DNA of 64,000 nucleotides from Comamonas thiooxydans (GCF_002157685.2 NZ_AP026738.1:3224001-3288000), one strand, 5' to 3'. Shown: positions 35,231 through 45,119, numbered from the stretch's first letter. The notes: generated from the sequence alone by a model not told the origin. Numbers and translations are program-made.

Positions 35231-35923
35231 TTACTTGCGCTGCGAGTCCAGCACTTCTTGGTTCTGCACCACTTCTTGAGCTTTGGTATAGCTCTCGATC
35301 AGCAACTGATAGTTCGGGAAGATGCCCGTATAAGCCTTTGCCCATTCAGCAGCATCATCACGGTTCCAGGTCTTCTGTAATTCAGAGGCCACGGCTGCGG
35401 TATCGATGGGAACCACGCCAGCCTGCATCATGCGAGCCAGGGTAATTTCTTCTGCCATCTTGGAGTAAGTCCCAGAAGCGTCAACCACTGCAAATACCTG
35501 ATATCCATCAGCCACGGCAGCGATCGATGGAAAAGCCATGCAAACGCTGGTAATGGTGCCTGCAATGATCAGTTGCTTCTTGCCTGTTTCTTTTACGGCC
35601 TGTACGAAATCTGGATTGTCCCAAGCATTTATTTCTCCCTTGCGGGCGACATATCTGGCGTGTGGAGCGTTCTCATGAATCTCGGGGATCAGCGGACCAT
35701 TTGGGCCTTGCGGCACAGAAGCTGTGGTGATGACTGGGATCTTCGACAAAGTCGCAATCCTGGCCAGCGTGGCCGCAAGGCGGCGCAGCGTGGTAAACGG
35801 CATGTCGTGTACCGTCTGGAACAGGCCACTTTGGTGATCAATCAACAACATTGCAACGTTATCAGGATCAATGACCGGCTTTGCACCGTTGAAATTTGCA
35901 GGGATGGCTACTTGACTGTTCAT
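35231..35923 (-). CDS. Isochorismatase-fold hydrolase (YcaC-like)
   Basis: 230 residues. The cysteine-hydrolase triad is D29 in MLLIDHQSGLF, K95 in YVARKGEINAW and C128 in GTITSVCMAFPS, preceded by a cis-peptide-like turn. YcaC-type proteins belong to the isochorismatase superfamily but do not hydrolyse isochorismate; they are thought to act on amides, and their substrates are unknown. The gene is divergent from no close neighbour: 137 bases separate it from the 3' end of a LysR gene on the same strand. Confidence 0.88.
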   Translation of the reverse strand: MNSQVAIPANFNGAKPVIDPDNVAMLLIDHQSGLFQTVHDMPFTTLRRLAATLARIATLSKIPVITTASVPQGPNGPLIPEIHENAPHARYVARKGEINAWDNPDFVQAVKETGKKQLIIAGTITSVCMAFPSIAAVADGYQVFAVVDASGTYSKMAEEITLARMMQAGVVPIDTAAVASELQKTWNRDDAAEWAKAYTGIFPNYQLLIESYTKAQEVVQNQEVLDSQRK

Positions 35924-36060
35924 GATGGAGGCTCCTGGAGAAGTGACTGCATCCCGTCGACCGAGCCGTACTGGTCATGCTTGGCGACTGGTTGCCGAAG
36001 CACTTTAGCCCGCACAAATATCAGACGGTAGTCCTTGATTTGACGTAGGAGCGTTCTATT

Positions 36061-36975
36061 TCAGGAACACTGACGTGGAGCAGCCGAATCCTTGTCGAAC
36101 CGTTCGACTAAAAAGTCCAAAAACTTACGCACCGCAGGCTGTAGGCCTCGCCTAGTTGGAAATACAGCATGAATGAGAGCGCCCTTGGAGCTCCATTCGG
36201 GCAAAAGTCGTACTAACTCTCCTCGCTCCAGTTCTTCCTCAAGAATCATCAAAGGTAGGTGAACGATCCCCATGCCGGCAATTGCAGCTGCTCGAAGCGA
36301 ATACATATCGTCTGTGACGAATCGAGGTCTATGGGCGATCAATGCAGTCACTCCACCTGGTCCAATGAGGTGCCATTTGTGATCGCGGTCATCACTCAGA
36401 CTAGGCATGTCAACGAGGTCAGTTGGAACAGTCGGCATCGGGAAGCGTTGGCAGAAACTTGGGCTCGCTACGAGGCACCAATCGCGCTGCGCGAGCTTTC
36501 GCATCGCTAGGCTACTGTCCTCTAGTGGAGGCGTACGTGCCCGGATCGCAATGTCATAGCCTTCTGCAACGAGATCGACAGGGCGATTGATACCTTTCAG
36601 ATGAACTTCAACCTTCGGATTTAGTGACATGAACTCAACCACAATGCTTGTGACCCGCGAGTGAAGCAGGGCAATTGGACAGCAGACGCGAATGACTCCA
36701 CATGGCTCGCTAAAGACCTGCTCCACTTCTTCTTGAGCTGCCTTTGCGCTCAGCAGCATCGCTTTACAGTGACGGTAATAGTTCGCACCTATATCCGTCA
36801 CGGAGAAATGTCGGGTGGAGCGATGAAGTAGCCTCACGCCAAGACGCACTTCCAACGATGCAATACGCCGACTCAGCTTGGACTTAGGCTCTCCCAGCGC
36901 TCGTGAGGCTGGAGCAAAGCCTCCATGGTCCACCACATGAGCGAAGTACATGAGATCGTTGAGGTCTTGTTGCAT
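36061..36975 (-). CDS. LysR-family transcriptional regulator
   Basis: 304 residues from ATG 36975 (MQQDLNDLMYFAHVVDHGGF). The open frame extends 35 codons upstream without homology. The helix-turn-helix reads APASRALGEPKSKLSRRIAS, a branch in which proteins are often annotated as regulators of quinone- or aldehyde-responsive genes. It lies upstream of the YcaC-like hydrolase on the same strand and may control it. Confidence 0.88.
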   Translation of the reverse strand: MQQDLNDLMYFAHVVDHGGFAPASRALGEPKSKLSRRIASLEVRLGVRLLHRSTRHFSVTDIGANYYRHCKAMLLSAKAAQEEVEQVFSEPCGVIRVCCPIALLHSRVTSIVVEFMSLNPKVEVHLKGINRPVDLVAEGYDIAIRARTPPLEDSSLAMRKLAQRDWCLVASPSFCQRFPMPTVPTDLVDMPSLSDDRDHKWHLIGPGGVTALIAHRPRFVTDDMYSLRAAAIAGMGIVHLPLMILEEELERGELVRLLPEWSSKGALIHAVFPTRRGLQPAVRKFLDFLVERFDKDSAAPRQCS

Positions 36976-37454
36976 ATTTTTCGGTTTTTGAACTACCCCG
37001 AAGTGCTCGGAAATTTCATGGCTTGAGTCGGCGACCAACGCGGTTTTCCGACTTACTACGCATTGATAGTAGTTGCGCACGGCTTCTGACGGGAGGATTT
37101 AACCGCTGGATGCGAGCAGACAATTACGGTTACACCACGCACTCATTCGAGTGCCGTGAGCTTCCCGGCCCTTTTCGTTTGCTATGGCGGTTCGGGTGCT
37201 AGTCAGTCGGCTCCGTTCAATGACCGGTGCTCATTTGAGATCTGTCATTGGTAGATGGGTTGCCTTTGCACTCGAAATGGCTGGTAAATGGGCGCCACCG
37301 ATCATTCATTATGCTGGCGTGAACTACTGCAACCGCTGGTGGAGGCTCGAACACCGGCAACGGGTCAAAACCGCCTGTAACAACAATGGGCAAGCGGTCG
37401 CCAGAGTTGCACTATCGAGTCATGCAATCCCCTTGACCGCACACCCGCAATCGC
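36976..37454. other. 480-base stretch without a gene
   Basis: A 93-codon open frame at 37184-37465 (+) has no recognisable features and looks like chance. No repeat or hairpin stands out. The LysR promoter presumably lies at the left end. Confidence 0.5.
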
Positions 37455-38410
37455 TCAGCCTCTAATAAGAGCCGCGGACTCGCGAATCATACTGGCCATG
37501 TCCTCTTCGCGGATGGGCCTGCAAAGCACCTCATCGGCGCTGGCAGCCATATAGCGCTGCCGTTCCGCATCTTCAATGCTGGCGGTCAGTGCCACGGTCC
37601 GGCAGCGAGGTCGAGCCTCGCTGGTTTCGCGTGCGCGCACTCTAGAGCTCAATTCGGCGCCATTCATATGGGTCATCTGGCCGTCCGTGACGATCAGATC
37701 GAAATCCGTCTCGGCGCATCGCTCCCTGGCCTGAACGCCATCCTCGGCAACATCGGGGACCACACCTTGATCGGACATCATGCCTTTTTCAGCATTCCGC
37801 CCTCGGCGCTTCCAGCCGCTGTCAGGGCAATGCCCCCGTGAGCGGTGAACTTGACGGCGTTGCTGAAGATAGGCCATGCCTCGGACCAGGACAGCCATAT
37901 CCTCAATCAAGGGCCTGAGCGCCACCGCTTTGGGACTCTAGTGGATCAGGCCTGACTCGATCCGGTCGAGATCCAGCACCTTGTTGAGCAGTAGCAGCAT
38001 GGTCTGTGCCGCATCCTGAGCCGCTGGCAGGCTGCCATCCTCGGTGGCCGCTCCCTGGCTTCGCTGCCGAGCCATATCCAGCAGGCCGGTGATTGCGGCA
38101 AGAGGCGTGCGAACTTCATGGGTCATGATGGCGAGGAACTGGGCCTTGACTTGATTGGCGGCTTCGGCACGCGGTTCCGCACGCCTTGCCCGGCGAACCT
38201 GACAGGTCAGGTATATCCCCCAGGTCAGCGAGATCGTGGCCGCCAGGCCGAGTGCGCCCGCCACCCGCCAAGGTGCCTGTCGATGCTCGTCCCCAGCCAT
38301 CGGCAGGATGTCCAGGCTCCCAGTTGCACATCAGTTCCGCCACATCTTCTGGCGTGATTGCAAGCCAGGCTTTCCCCAGGATCGCAACCAGCTCAGGCTA
38401 CTGCGCCTGT
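37455..38410 (-). pseudogene. Hybrid sensor histidine kinase (BvgS/EvgS type), decayed
   Basis: Reading from 38410 downward: a scrap of periplasmic solute-binding domain end (ELVAILGKAWLAITPEDVAE), a frame change, then at 38300 a membrane helix (WRVAGALGLAATISLTWGIY) and the HisKA box with the phospho-histidine in KAQFLAIMTHEVRTPLAAIT. This frame stops at 37938 (ESGLIH-stop). Another frame then gives a receiver domain whose phospho-acceptor is in DLIVTDGQMTHMNGAEL and whose lysine region is lost (EVLCRPI). Nearly the whole ATPase domain is missing. It was once a one-protein phosphorelay and cannot work now. Confidence 0.78.
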
Positions 38411-38457
38411 ATCGCCATGGCGACGCGGGGCGTGTCGTCGTCCAATTCGGCGAGGTG

Positions 38458-39090
38458 CTATTTCCTTGCTTCGGTCAACATACGAACGGCCAAGCCAGCG
38501 AGAACCGTTCCCATCAGCCACCGCTGAACCAAGATCCAGGTCGGACGACCGGAAAGAAATACTGCTATCGATCCTGCAAGCATGGCGATCGTGGCGTTCA
38601 CACTGACGCTGATCACAATCTGGGTGAAGCCCAGAACCAGGGATTGCGAGAGCACGCTGCCATGTTCAGGGCTGATGAATTGAGGCAGCAGTGACAGATA
38701 CATCACGGCGATCTTCGGGTTGAGAAGATTGGTCAGGAACCCCATCAGGAACAGCTTCTTTGGGCCGTCCTGCGGAAGGTTCTTGACTTCGAACGGAGAG
38801 CGGCCACCCGGCTTGACGGCTTGCCATGCCAGATAGACCAGGTACAGAGCCCCGCCAATGCGCAACCCATCGTAGGCATACGGTACCGCCATGACGATTG
38901 CCGTAATGCCCAGTGCCGCGCACATCATGTAGAACACGAAACCGAGAGCAACTCCCCCCAGGGAGATAAGCCCGGCGGCACGCCCCTGGCATATCGATCG
39001 GGAAATCAAATAAACCATGTTCGGTCCTGGAGTGAGGACCATTCCAAGGGAAATAAGGCCGAAAGCCAGCCAATTCTCAAAGCCAGGCAT
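38458..39090 (-). CDS. LysE/RhtB-family amino-acid exporter
   Basis: 210 residues, about six membrane helices. Family features are the N-terminal LGMVLTPGPNMVYLISRSI at about residues 15-33 and the middle GFLTNLLNPKIAVMYLSLLP, whose NPK motif is typical. RhtB-type proteins export threonine, homoserine, leucine or similar compounds. The gene follows the EamA exporter gene on the same strand with 81 bases between. Confidence 0.93.
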   Translation of the reverse strand: MPGFENWLAFGLISLGMVLTPGPNMVYLISRSICQGRAAGLISLGGVALGFVFYMMCAALGITAIVMAVPYAYDGLRIGGALYLVYLAWQAVKPGGRSPFEVKNLPQDGPKKLFLMGFLTNLLNPKIAVMYLSLLPQFISPEHGSVLSQSLVLGFTQIVISVSVNATIAMLAGSIAVFLSGRPTWILVQRWLMGTVLAGLAVRMLTEARK

Positions 39091-39171
39091 GATGGTTTCT
39101 TAAGTGTTGTTGCATTTGAATATATCAGTCGAGGTCTGCTCCAGACCGAAAGCAGCAGCACTCGACCCGAA

Positions 39172-40110
39172 TCAGGCAGCCGCAGAGAGAGCGGCTCTCT
39201 CCAGTCGTATGCGCCCTATATTCATCAACAACATACCGAAGATGGCCGTAGCGCCGCCTCCCAGCAGCGAGCTGGTAATGGGCTCTCCGAGCCAGAAGCT
39301 GGACAGCAGCATGCCAAACAGCGGCACCAGGGACATATACGCGGCTGCCGCGCCAGCACCCAGCTCCTGGACGCCCTTCAAGTACCAGGCGTAAGCCAAG
39401 GCCGTAGCGCCCAGGGCCAGGGCCACAACGCTGTACCAGGCAGCGGCAGGGGCTTTTGCCAGGCCAGTCCAGGCGGACGACCCCTCCAGAGCGATGCTGG
39501 CCATAAGAAGCAGTCCAGCACCAATGAGTGCGGTTGCCGTCGTCGTGGTCAGCGCATCCACACGGGCCAGAACGATGCGTCCTATCAGGGTATAGGCAAC
39601 CCAGCATACGGCGCAGCCAAGCAGCAGCCACTCTCCCACGCCGGACGATGAAGACACCAGGTCCCCCAAAGAACCGCCGCTCAGCGCATACAGGGCGCCC
39701 GTCACGGCTAGCCCCAAACCCAGGCACATGATGGTGTTCACGCGTTCACGAAACAGCAGCGCTGCGAACAGCATGGTCAGGACCGGGTTGAGCGCCACCA
39801 CCATGGCCGCCTTGCCTGCGGGCACCGTCTTGAGTGCTTGCAAGAAGAACACGGAGTAGCCCAGCACGCCTACGGCAGAAGCGCAGGCCAGGCTCGCCCA
39901 TTGGCGAGGCCCCAGAACACGCAACGCACCAATGCGCCCGCTGCGGTACAGCCACAGCACCAGCAGGAAACCAGCCAGAAAGAAGCGCAGGCTGGCCGCA
40001 GCCAGCGGAGGCATGGCTTGCGCGACGATGCGTCCCCAGGGCCAGGAAGCGCCCCACAGGGCAGCCATGCCGATCAATCCCAAATGGGTGGAAGTTCGTA
40101 ATGTGTTCAT
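39172..40110 (-). CDS. EamA-family (DMT) transporter
   Basis: 312 residues with ten membrane helices in two EamA repeats (first LGLIGMAALWGASWPWGRIV, second from about residue 155). Conserved helix-end patterns such as KAAMVVALNPVLTMLFAALL and GEPITSSLLGGGATAIFGML are typical. It exports or imports small metabolites, perhaps amino acids. A LysR gene starts 51 bases away on the other strand and probably regulates it; the LysE gene downstream could be in the same transcript. Confidence 0.93.
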   Translation of the reverse strand: MNTLRTSTHLGLIGMAALWGASWPWGRIVAQAMPPLAAASLRFFLAGFLLVLWLYRSGRIGALRVLGPRQWASLACASAVGVLGYSVFFLQALKTVPAGKAAMVVALNPVLTMLFAALLFRERVNTIMCLGLGLAVTGALYALSGGSLGDLVSSSSGVGEWLLLGCAVCWVAYTLIGRIVLARVDALTTTTATALIGAGLLLMASIALEGSSAWTGLAKAPAAAWYSVVALALGATALAYAWYLKGVQELGAGAAAAYMSLVPLFGMLLSSFWLGEPITSSLLGGGATAIFGMLLMNIGRIRLERAALSAAA

Positions 40111-40161
40111 GAGAGGTTACTATCTGATAATCCGTATTCATCGTCGAATGAGTAAAAACTC

Positions 40162-41043
40162 ATGACATTCACGCAACTCGAAGTCTTTGCAGCGCTCGCC
40201 CGAGTCGGCAGCTTCTCTCGCGCAGCGGGTGTGCTGGGTATTTCCCAGAGCGGCGTCAGCCATGCCATCAAGCAGTTGGAGACAGCGCTGGGCGTCACGC
40301 TTTTCAATCGAGAAGGAGCAGTGGCAACACTGACCGACGTGGGCGCCAGGCTACTGAGCCGCGCCAATGACATCCTTCAGCAAAAAGAGGCATTGCAGCA
40401 GGAAGCCGATGCGGAGCATGGCATTGCCCGGGGCACCTTGCGCATCGCATCTTTTGGAGCCACCTCGTCGCTGCGTCTGCTGCCGAAGCTCCTAGCGCGT
40501 TTTCAGCAGAAGCACCCCCTGGTCGAGGTGCACATTGAGGAAGCCATAGACGACACAGTCGTTCAGTGGCTGTTGGAGCGGCGTGTGGAGCTGGGCTTTG
40601 TCGTCTTGCCCGACGAGCGCTTCGACACCCTGACCCTGGCCGAAGATGAGCTGGTGGCGGTGCTGCCTGCTGCGCACCCCCTGGCGTCCCAATCGGCCAT
40701 CGCTGCCATGAGCTTTCATGGACAGCCCTTTATCCGTACCAGCGCAGGCTCAGGCCCCCATATCGATGCATTTTTGGCCAGCCAGGGCGCCTCACCCAGA
40801 ACTCTGTTCAAGTTTGAGCAGCTCACCTCAATGATGGGCTTTGTAGCGCAAGGCGAGGCAGTCACCATTGCCGCACGTCTGGCTCTGCCCGAGCCCCCGG
40901 CAGGTGTTGTCTACCGCCCGTTAAAGCCCCGTTGTCGCCGGAAAATCGCGTTGGCCGCGCTGAGCTTTGACAAGCTCTCGCCCGCTGCTTTGGCTTTTGT
41001 CGAACTGGCCCGGAAAAGCAGGGATAGCCTGACGATTGAATAA
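40162..41043 (+). CDS. LysR-family transcriptional regulator
   Basis: 293 residues, beginning MTFTQLEVFAALARVGSFSR with GISQSGVSHAIKQLETALGV as recognition region. The effector domain begins at about residue 90 (TLRIASFGATSSLRLLPKLL). It is divergent from the EamA transporter with a 51-base intergenic region, the standard layout for a regulator of the exporter. Confidence 0.92.
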   Translation: MTFTQLEVFAALARVGSFSRAAGVLGISQSGVSHAIKQLETALGVTLFNREGAVATLTDVGARLLSRANDILQQKEALQQEADAEHGIARGTLRIASFGATSSLRLLPKLLARFQQKHPLVEVHIEEAIDDTVVQWLLERRVELGFVVLPDERFDTLTLAEDELVAVLPAAHPLASQSAIAAMSFHGQPFIRTSAGSGPHIDAFLASQGASPRTLFKFEQLTSMMGFVAQGEAVTIAARLALPEPPAGVVYRPLKPRCRRKIALAALSFDKLSPAALAFVELARKSRDSLTIE

Positions 41044-41208
41044 ACCTCGTCATCCGAAGCAAGTGGTCTCCCGAATGCCTGGAGCCAAAGGTAACCTGCA
41101 AAGGCCACGCAAGGCAGATTGCCATTTCCGACAAGGCAGCCAGTCATGGCCGTCCGATGAATGCCAGGTTCATTGCATGACTGGATATCGGCCAACCAGT
41201 CTTCGCCG

Positions 41209-41442
41209 TCATGGCAGGCTCAAGTCCATGCCGAGCATACTGGCAAGGCCGAAGGTGAACAGCAACACACACAGCAGCGCCAGCATGAAGGCGGCAGCCA
41301 CCTTGCCGCCCGTGCGCAGCAGCGCGCGCCTGTCCATCCCCTTCTTGCCTTGGTCGTAATGCCACTTGATGGCGAAGAACATGCACGCGCCGAAGATGAG
41401 AACCTTGAACGTAACAAAGATTACAGGGACCCAATCGATCAT
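41209..41442 (-). CDS. Small two-helix membrane protein, unknown function
   Basis: 77 residues from ATG 41442 (MIDWVPVIFVTFKVLIFGAC); the frame extends back to 41472. Two membrane helices lie at about residues 4-24 and 49-69, separated by a basic loop (KWHYDQGKKGMDRRALLR) that should face the cytoplasm. Codon use is ordinary and the pattern is convincing for a real protein, but I do not recognise a family. The MocR-type gene lies divergent 170 bases away, which makes regulation by it possible. Confidence 0.65.
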   Translation of the reverse strand: MIDWVPVIFVTFKVLIFGACMFFAIKWHYDQGKKGMDRRALLRTGGKVAAAFMLALLCVLLFTFGLASMLGMDLSLP

Positions 41443-41594
41443 TTTGAAAATTTCCAGCCTATGACTTGACACTGTCTATCGTGAGGAACACCGCTTCCCT
41501 AAGGAGAGAGGCGAAGACGTCGGCGATTGCCATACAAGAATGGGATCGCTACACGCTCTGAGGCATATTACTTAAAAGCAATTTCCATACATTG

Positions 41595-41607
41595 AGACAA
41601 AATGTCT
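41595..41607. promoter_or_regulatory. Small palindrome just before the MocR-type gene
   Basis: AGACA (41595-41599) and TGTCT (41603-41607) form a 5-base inverted repeat with a 3-base spacer, ending four bases before the ATG at 41612. GntR-type winged helices bind short palindromes, so autoregulation is conceivable. The site is short enough to be chance. Confidence 0.3.
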
Positions 41608-41611
41608 GCGT

Positions 41612-43003
41612 ATGAAAACCATACAAGATGATAGTTTGCCAGTTTGGCTGCCGCGATTGGCCGTGCATGGCGGGCCACGCTTCTTGCAGATTGCAGATGC
41701 CTTGCAGGCGGCAATGGCAGACGGGTCGCTGAAGCCGGGTGATCGTCTGCCCCCGCAGCGCCAGTTGGCAGCACAGCTGAACCTCGACCTGACGACGGTC
41801 ACGCGCGCATACGACGAAGCCAGACGCCGCCATCTACTGGAGGGCCGCGGCGCGCGAGGTACTTATGTCGCGGCACCGAGAATTGAACTGACCTCGGTCC
41901 TCGACCTGAGCATGAACACACCTCCTCCACCCGCTGGTGTCGACTTCGACGACCTGCTGAAACAAGGCCTTTCTCAGGTAATGATGGGGGCAGACACCGC
42001 ACTGCTGATGACTTACCACCTGGGCGGAGGAAGCGACTCCGACCGTAAGGCAGGAGCCAGATGGCTGGAACCGATGTTTGGAACTCTGGATTCAGCACAG
42101 GTTGTTGTCTGTCCGGGCGCTCAAGCTGCAATTGCCGCATTGATCCTGGCGCTGACGAAGCCTGGCGATGTGATACTGACAGAGCCAGCAAGCTATCCGG
42201 GCCTGCGTACTGCTGCGACCCAGCTAGGCCGACGCATCGTTGCGGTGGAAGCGGACCAGCAGGGGATGGTGCCCGAGATGCTGAAGCAGGCCTGCCATCA
42301 GCACCAGCCTGGGCTGGTCTACCTCAACCCTACATTGCAGAACCCGACCGCCATCACCATTCCGGGGCACCGGCGAAAAGAGCTCGCCAACATCGCGAAA
42401 CGCTGCAATGTACGCATTGTTGAGGACGATCCCTACTGGCTGCTTGCCGATGCACCGCCACCACCTATTGCCACGTTTGCCCCGGAACAGGTGCCCTACA
42501 TCTCGACCCTGTCGAAATGCCTGACGCCCGGCTTGCGCGTCGCCTTCGTGCTCATACCTGATCAGCATGAGCGCGAACGCTTCCTGGTCGCGCTCAGGTC
42601 ATTTGCGCTGATGGTCGCTCCTCTGACGGCCGCACTGGCCACACAGTGGATTCTCGACGGTTCGGCCGCCGCCTTGATGGAGGGCGTACGCAAGGAGGCG
42701 CGTCTGCGCCACTGGATGGCAAGGGATATTCTTGCGGGAAGGTACAGCGGCACCGGAGACGGCCTGCATGTATGGCTCGAGTTGCCAGGGTATTGGAACT
42801 CCTCACAGCTTGCGCGTGCGGCCGACAGCGAAGGAATCGCAGTCACGCCGGCGGAGGCATTCGCCACCGGCAGCGGCTCCGTCAATGCCATTCGCATCTC
42901 GCTGGGCAGCATCAAGGACCGTGGACGCTTGCAGACGGGCCTTCAAAGGCTGTCTCATCTGCTTGCACGAAGGCCCGAGCCATTCAACACTGCGGTGGTT
43001 TAA
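41612..43003 (+). CDS. MocR-family regulator (GntR helix-turn-helix fused to aminotransferase domain)
   Basis: 463 residues. The GntR winged helix occupies about 12-85 (LKPGDRLPPQRQLAAQLNLD, TTVTRAYDEARRRHLLEGRG). A fold-type I aminotransferase domain follows: LNPTLQNPTAITI, EDDPYW and the PLP-binding lysine K302 in STLSKCLTPGLRVAF. MocR proteins use PLP as effector-binding site and control vitamin B6, GABA, taurine or transport genes. The neighbour to the left is a small membrane protein gene in divergent orientation. The target is not known. Confidence 0.92.
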   Translation: MKTIQDDSLPVWLPRLAVHGGPRFLQIADALQAAMADGSLKPGDRLPPQRQLAAQLNLDLTTVTRAYDEARRRHLLEGRGARGTYVAAPRIELTSVLDLSMNTPPPPAGVDFDDLLKQGLSQVMMGADTALLMTYHLGGGSDSDRKAGARWLEPMFGTLDSAQVVVCPGAQAAIAALILALTKPGDVILTEPASYPGLRTAATQLGRRIVAVEADQQGMVPEMLKQACHQHQPGLVYLNPTLQNPTAITIPGHRRKELANIAKRCNVRIVEDDPYWLLADAPPPPIATFAPEQVPYISTLSKCLTPGLRVAFVLIPDQHERERFLVALRSFALMVAPLTAALATQWILDGSAAALMEGVRKEARLRHWMARDILAGRYSGTGDGLHVWLELPGYWNSSQLARAADSEGIAVTPAEAFATGSGSVNAIRISLGSIKDRGRLQTGLQRLSHLLARRPEPFNTAVV

Positions 43004-43433
43004 GTGCCCGGGAAAGACGGCGCACCTTTCAGGAGCTCCCTCAATGCGGCTGCATCCAGGCCGACTCAACCATCGACTGCTCCGGCCTTTTTCGCAGAGG
43101 ACTCATACGGCCGCGACATGTGGTCGTTCTACGTTGAGCGGATGGACTGCAGCTTTCCGTTTGCAACAAGCACTCTGGCATCTCTGGCCATCCGGTGCTG
43201 CCGACATTGCCCTCTTACGCCATCACCACAAGGCCGGTCAGCGTTGATCAGATTGGGAAGGAGAGCCATGCACAACAGAGCGCTGCATATGATGAGTTCG
43301 TGATTCTGCACACTTGCTTTGCAAGTACACGCCGCCGACTTCGCCCGACCCGCGTTGACGGAAATCCCTCATTGCCACAGGTTTCTTGCCGCCGCATTGT
43401 TGTGCACTCCGCAAACTACCCCAGAGGTGCCCT
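43004..43433. other. 430-base stretch without a recognised gene
   Basis: An 11-codon frame at 43268-43303 (+) has AAGGAG before its ATG but is too short to assign. Nothing else resembles a gene. The hchA start at 43434 has AGAGGTG upstream, and its promoter should lie in the right half. Confidence 0.5.
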
Positions 43434-44282
43434 ATGGCTGAATCATCGACTCCCGACAAGCAACCGCAACCCGATCCGGCCGAACTCAATGCGTTCTTTC
43501 CTTCCCCCTACTCACTCAGCCAGTTCACGTCGCCCAAGTCCGACCTGAGCGGCGCCGACTACGCGAAAACCTATCAAGGCAACAAGAAGATCCTGATGAT
43601 CGGCGCAGACGAGCGCTACCTGCTGACCGACAACGGCAGCTTCTTCTCCACCGGCAACCACCCGGTCGAGACACTGCTGCCCATGTACCACCTGGACAAG
43701 GCGGGCTTCGCGTTCGATGTGGCAACGGTGTCGGGAAATCCCGTCAAGTTCGAGTTCTGGGCAATGCCTTCCGAAGACGAGACGGTCAAAGGCTTCTTCA
43801 ACAAGTACCACTCGCAATTCAAGGAGCCGCTGCGCCTGTCGACGGTGCTTGAGCAAGGGCTGGAGCAGTATGCCGCCATCTTCGTCCCCGGCGGGCATGG
43901 CGCGCTGATCGGCATCCCCGACAGCCGTGACGTAGGTGCGGTGCTGGAATGGGCTGCGGCCAACAACCGGTTCGTCATCTCTCTGTGTCACGGACCTGCT
44001 GCCTTCCTCGCGGTTGGCGACAGCGACATCTACCGAGGCTACAAGATCTGCGCCTTCCCCGACGCACTTGATGCGCAGACCCCGGCCATCGGCTACATGC
44101 CGGGTCACCTGACCTGGAAGTTCGGCGAAAGGCTAGAGGCCCTGGGTTTCGAGATCGTCAACGACGGCATCTCGGGTGCCGTGCACCGGGACCGCCATCT
44201 GATCACTGGCGACAGCCCTCTGGCTGGCAATGCTCTTGGCAAGCTCGCGGCCGAAACCTTGCTCAAGGAAGTCACGGCCTGA
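43434..44282 (+). CDS. hchA: Hsp31-type protein deglycase/glyoxalase III (DJ-1 superfamily)
   Basis: 282 residues from ATG 43434. The nucleophile elbow is C185-H186 in [11 protein letters not shown] with E79 in [11 protein letters not shown], at positions close to those of E. coli Hsp31, and H86 of the metal site is also present. Hsp31 converts methylglyoxal to lactate, repairs glycated proteins and has holding-chaperone activity as a cytoplasmic dimer. The LuxR-type regulator gene starts one base after the stop, so the two are co-transcribed; the regulator may respond to the same stress or cell-density cue. Confidence 0.93.
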   Translation: MAESSTPDKQPQPDPAELNAFFPSPYSLSQFTSPKSDLSGADYAKTYQGNKKILMIGADERYLLTDNGSFFSTGNHPVETLLPMYHLDKAGFAFDVATVSGNPVKFEFWAMPSEDETVKGFFNKYHSQFKEPLRLSTVLEQGLEQYAAIFVPGGHGALIGIPDSRDVGAVLEWAAANNRFVISLCHGPAAFLAVGDSDIYRGYKICAFPDALDAQTPAIGYMPGHLTWKFGERLEALGFEIVNDGISGAVHRDRHLITGDSPLAGNALGKLAAETLLKEVTA

Positions 44283-44283
44283 G

Positions 44284-45003
44284 ATGAGCACCACAATCGC
44301 GCAGGCGGCATTCCACGGAGCCCTCGCCATCGAGGGCGCCCGCAGCCTCGCCACAATCCAGGATACGGTGCGTGCGGTCGGCGTGCCGCTGGGGTACGAC
44401 CGTTTTGTGCTGTTCTCGGCTTCCAGCGCTCGGGACGATGCGGTGAAGCGCATCTACTGGATCGAAGGCGACTGGTTCGGCACGGGCGCACCTGTCGATG
44501 CTGAAACCTACGTGCGGCACTGCCCGGTGACGCGCCATATCCTGGAGACGAACCAGCCCTTCTTCTGGACCAAAACGAACGGTGCTCAGGGCGAGCGTTA
44601 CAGCGTCGTCCGCGCGCCGCAGGGCCCGGGTATCCACGGCCTGCAAGTGCCTGTATTCGGCCTCTTGGGGCTGGAAGGCGCGATGAGCCTGGGCGGCGAG
44701 CGCATCGATGCCTCGCCGCAGGCCCGGCTGGCGCTGGAGCTGATCGCCCACACAGCATTCCGCACGGCGCGCAGGCTGCTTGAACTGCCCGCGCAAGAGG
44801 AGCTCGGCCCCCTATCCGATCGCGAACGTGAGGTGCTCGCATGGACGGCCGCCGGCCGGCGGCAGACGGAGATTGCCGCAACCCTCGGCCTGTCCGAACG
44901 CACTGTGGAAAACCACCTGCGCCGCATCCGCAAGCGCCTGGGCGTTGCCACGACGGCGCAGGCCATTCGCGTAGCGATCCGCAACGGAGAGATCGTCGCC
45001 TGA
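44284..45003 (+). CDS. LuxR-type regulator with autoinducer-binding domain (LuxR solo)
   Basis: 239 residues from ATG 44284, one base after the hchA stop. The N-terminal domain (about 10-170) aligns with autoinducer-binding domains: YVRHCPVTRHILETNQPFFW, then GIHGLQVPVFGLLGLEGAMS. The normally invariant aspartate before proline that binds the acyl-homoserine-lactone amide is C80 here, while P81 and W95 remain. The C-terminal LuxR helix-turn-helix is intact (LSDREREVLAWTAAGRRQTE, LSERTVENHLRRIRKRLG). No luxI gene is in the window. It may sense another ligand or none. Confidence 0.9.
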   Translation: MSTTIAQAAFHGALAIEGARSLATIQDTVRAVGVPLGYDRFVLFSASSARDDAVKRIYWIEGDWFGTGAPVDAETYVRHCPVTRHILETNQPFFWTKTNGAQGERYSVVRAPQGPGIHGLQVPVFGLLGLEGAMSLGGERIDASPQARLALELIAHTAFRTARRLLELPAQEELGPLSDREREVLAWTAAGRRQTEIAATLGLSERTVENHLRRIRKRLGVATTAQAIRVAIRNGEIVA

Positions 45004-45119
45004 CTATCAATGTCGGCTCACATCTCCAATGTCCCTTTGGAACATGCAAACAGGGGCAGGAACCGGCCGCAAGAGCTCTTCAAGACATGACCCTGCCGCC
45101 TTCTGCTCCCGGTCCAGAT

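Noticed and set aside
43268..43303. 11-codon frame (+) with a perfect ribosome-binding site
   Set aside because: Too short to support as a gene and not next to a regulated start.
44105..45049. 314-codon open frame (-) opposite hchA and the LuxR gene
   Set aside because: Arg/Pro/Ala-rich shadow of two well-supported plus-strand genes.
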